Shown here: positions 62,607-64,000 of the stretch, piece after piece | Position numbering within the stretch: position 1 is the first letter of the stretch | Layout of the letters: each line of letters begins with the position of its first letter | Source of the DNA: Methanobacteriaceae archaeon | Lineage (GTDB): Archaea; Methanobacteriota; Methanobacteria; Methanobacteriales; Methanobacteriaceae | NCBI GenBank assembly: GCA_023249725.1 | Contig: JAHFBZ010000002.1 | Location: forward strand, 18,184 to 82,183 | Direction of reading: 5' to 3' | DNA length: 64,000 nt | Notes under the pieces: model-generated | Told to the model about the DNA's origin: nothing | Databases searched by the model: none | The model's input: the letters and a program-made list of their open reading frames with translations, nothing else | Made by a program: the position numbers and the translations under genes

Positions 62607-63215
62607 CTAAAATGATTTTTTATTTTTTAGGTATTTAATATATATCAAGTATCCTATAACTAAAATAATAATTCCTATAACTACTATTTGTTCTAAATTA
62701 GATATTTGTTCGGCTAATTGTTTGTAAGCAATTCCAAATTGCCATCCAATGAATCCTAGCGCGGAAGCCCGAACTAAACTTCCTAAAAAAGTAATAATGA
62801 TATAATCTTTTAAATTATATCTTATAAAACCGCAAAAGGTGCTTATAGCTACACTTGGAACAAGGGGTATAGCCCTTAAAGTGAAAAGGATTATATCATC
62901 ACTTTTACTTTCAGCAAACTTTTGCTGTGTTTTTTCCACATCTGCCCAACTAAGGCCTAGATATTTGCCCCATTTCACGATGAATGGTTTTCCTAAATAA
63001 TAGCCTAGGCCATATAAGAAAAGTGAACCTATAGTTAATCCCAGGGAAGCAGGGATGGAAACATTCAAAAATAGTTTAATAAAACTTGAAATGTTCAGGG
63101 GATCCGTTCCCATTATAAGAAAACTACTCCCCATAACCACGATGGCTGATGGAATAGGAGCTATTATTTCTTCCAGCAAACTCCCTAAAAAGACTCCAAA
63201 AGCACCATAAGACAC
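62607..63215 (-). CDS. DedA/VTT-family membrane protein (5' end uncertain)
   Basis: A DedA (SNARE-associated/VTT) membrane protein. From the GTG at 63215 it has 202 residues: GSLLEEIIAPIPSAIVV with the family's acidic residues, then ALRAIPLVPSVAISTFCGFIRYNL, and four to five helices. Family relatives are lipid scramblases/flippases. The GTG has no ribosome site, and coding similarity continues upstream in frame (ELFLSLQSFFVSYGAFG) to about 63251 with no ATG. A GGTGATC site lies further upstream, so the true start is either a rare ATT/ATA near 63251-63254 or an ATG at 63247 put out of frame by one T in a T7 run. Confidence 0.8.
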   Translation of the reverse strand: MSYGAFGVFLGSLLEEIIAPIPSAIVVMGSSFLIMGTDPLNISSFIKLFLNVSIPASLGLTIGSLFLYGLGYYLGKPFIVKWGKYLGLSWADVEKTQQKFAESKSDDIILFTLRAIPLVPSVAISTFCGFIRYNLKDYIIITFLGSLVRASALGFIGWQFGIAYKQLAEQISNLEQIVVIGIIILVIGYLIYIKYLKNKKSF

Positions 63216-63338
63216 GAAAAAACTTTGTAGAGATAAAAAAAGTTCATTAATTATTTAGATCACCGTTTTTTAGAATATTTCTAATATTTTCTGCAAATAT
63301 AATTTAATGCACTAACCACACAAGCTTTTATTTGCTCA

Positions 63339-63521
63339 TTATTTTTCTAAATTAATATATATTCCGTGTTTATCAAGGTCTATTTCACTTATATGTCCTT
63401 TAATAGTTTTCTTTTGGTTTAATATGTCTGTTAAATCGATTTGATTTCCATCTATCTTTATCAATAAAACATCTTCCATTATTAAAGATCCATCTGTAGA
63501 GTATGCTGTCGATTCGCACAT
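63339..63521 (-). CDS. CooT-family nickel-binding-type small protein
   Basis: A 60-residue protein resembling CooT, a small beta-barrel nickel-binding protein of CO dehydrogenase maturation. It begins MCESTAY, with the N-terminal Cys2 that binds Ni in CooT, and continues with MEDVLLIKIDGNQIDLTDIL and KGHISEIDLDKHGIYI. A strong GAGGAGAT precedes the ATG. The nearest nickel enzyme gene is the mvh hydrogenase operon, one gene away; a role in nickel handling is an inference. Confidence 0.8.
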   Translation of the reverse strand: MCESTAYSTDGSLIMEDVLLIKIDGNQIDLTDILNQKKTIKGHISEIDLDKHGIYINLEK

Positions 63522-63725
63522 ATTATCTCCTCATTTTATTTTTTAATAGTATATTATTTTCTATTCATTTATTATTTACTCATACCTAATTAAATTTTTT
63601 TATTAGGATAGAATTTTTGCTATAAATACTTCTTAAGCTCAAATGGATAAACTTATATTAATCATTGACAAAAATGTTTTTATTATAATCACGTTTAATA
63701 ACATAGTTTAGTGGGGGATGTGGGA

Positions 63726-64000
63726 TTGAAAAAAATATTTTTAATAATTTCTTTAGCAATATTAATTTTATCTATTGGTTCTGTTTCAGCAGCAGAAAAT
63801 TTCACGGGTGATAATGCTACAAATAATAGTGTTTCATTTGTTTCTAATCAATCTTATCAATCTAATGATTTTAATAATTCAGTTAATTCTAATCATAAAT
63901 CAGTTTCAATATCTGGTGTAGTTTCTGATTGCATCACAAGTAAACCATTTCCGGGAGTTAGTGTAAAAGTAAAAACACTATCTGGCGTAGAATTAGGCCA
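63726..64000 (+). CDS. Secreted adhesin-like protein (3' end missing)
   Basis: The first 91 codons of a secreted protein cut by the window edge. Residues 1-~22 form a signal peptide (basic KK, hydrophobic core, then SVSAAE as a likely signal-peptidase site). A Ser/Asn-rich stretch follows, then the start of what looks like a carboxypeptidase-regulatory-like or Cna-B-type beta-sandwich (SGVVSDCITSKPFPGVSVKV). Methanobacteria carry many such adhesin-like proteins. Start TTG at 63726 behind GGGGGATG; a GTG at 63720 is in frame. Confidence 0.7.
   Translation, partial: MKKIFLIISLAILILSIGSVSAAENFTGDNATNNSVSFVSNQSYQSNDFNNSVNSNHKSVSISGVVSDCITSKPFPGVSVKVKTLSGVELG

Overview
The window is AT-rich archaeal chromosome from a hydrogenotrophic methanogen, almost certainly a mesophilic Methanobacterium-like member of the Methanobacteriales. 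The evidence is a complete mcrBDCGA operon followed directly by mtrEDCBAFGH, an mvhDGAB hydrogenase operon, an hcg set for the [Fe]-hydrogenase cofactor, genes for coenzyme M, F420, methanopterin and cobamide synthesis, several methanogenesis-marker genes, and archaeal housekeeping genes (aCPSF1, proteasome beta, PurP, Trm1, Taw2). The gene order resembles the mvh-hcg-mtr-mcr-proteasome stretch known from Methanothermobacter. Most genes start behind a GGAGGTGAT-type ribosome binding site, and TTG and GTG starts are frequent.

Layout. 1-4.7 kb: aCPSF1 (cut by the left edge), proteasome beta, a CadD-like transporter, purP and, divergently, taw2. 4.9-10.4 kb: two large REC-PAS signalling proteins, one with a kinase module and one without. 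10.4-31.4 kb: mixed housekeeping genes (cofG, mptA, a deacetylase, a GerW/DUF2953 pair, UPF0282, an Lrp regulator, trm1, a CPBP protease, a DegT aminotransferase, a thiamine-binding protein, an Ncs6-like enzyme, DUF1922, TraB) leading into comB, a marker-5-like gene, mmp7 and a membrane phosphoesterase. 31.6-43.1 kb: the radical-SAM McrA methyltransferase mmp10, divergent from mcr and mtr. 43.3-48 kb: UspA / Na-Ca exchanger / UspA, mmp14, cobY and a PRC-barrel gene. 48.3-57.7 kb: sufB/sufC and hcgF-E-D-C-B-A on the minus strand, with hcgG divergent. 58.2-62.3 kb: mvhDGAB. 62.6-64 kb: a DedA protein, a CooT-like protein and the start of a secreted protein.

How the genes work together: Mvh supplies electrons from H2 to heterodisulfide reductase; the Hcg enzymes build the cofactor of Hmd, which reduces methenyl-H4MPT; Mtr moves the methyl group to coenzyme M while pumping sodium; Mcr releases methane. 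ComB, CofG, MptA and CobY make the cofactors CoM, F420, H4MPT and cobamide. Mmp10, McrC and Mmp7 mature or activate Mcr.

I found no wholly new system. The most notable departures from expectation are an mcrD reduced to about half length, a complete hcgA-G set with no hmd beside it, two near-twin UspA genes flanking and overlapping an antiporter gene, an Ncs6-like protein without its N-terminal zinc ribbon transcribed from a 35-bp two-way promoter, a DedA gene whose 5' end needs either a rare start codon or a one-base correction in a T run, and a GerW/DUF2953 pair reminiscent of spore formers. No tRNA, rRNA, CRISPR array, insertion sequence or prophage was recognised.
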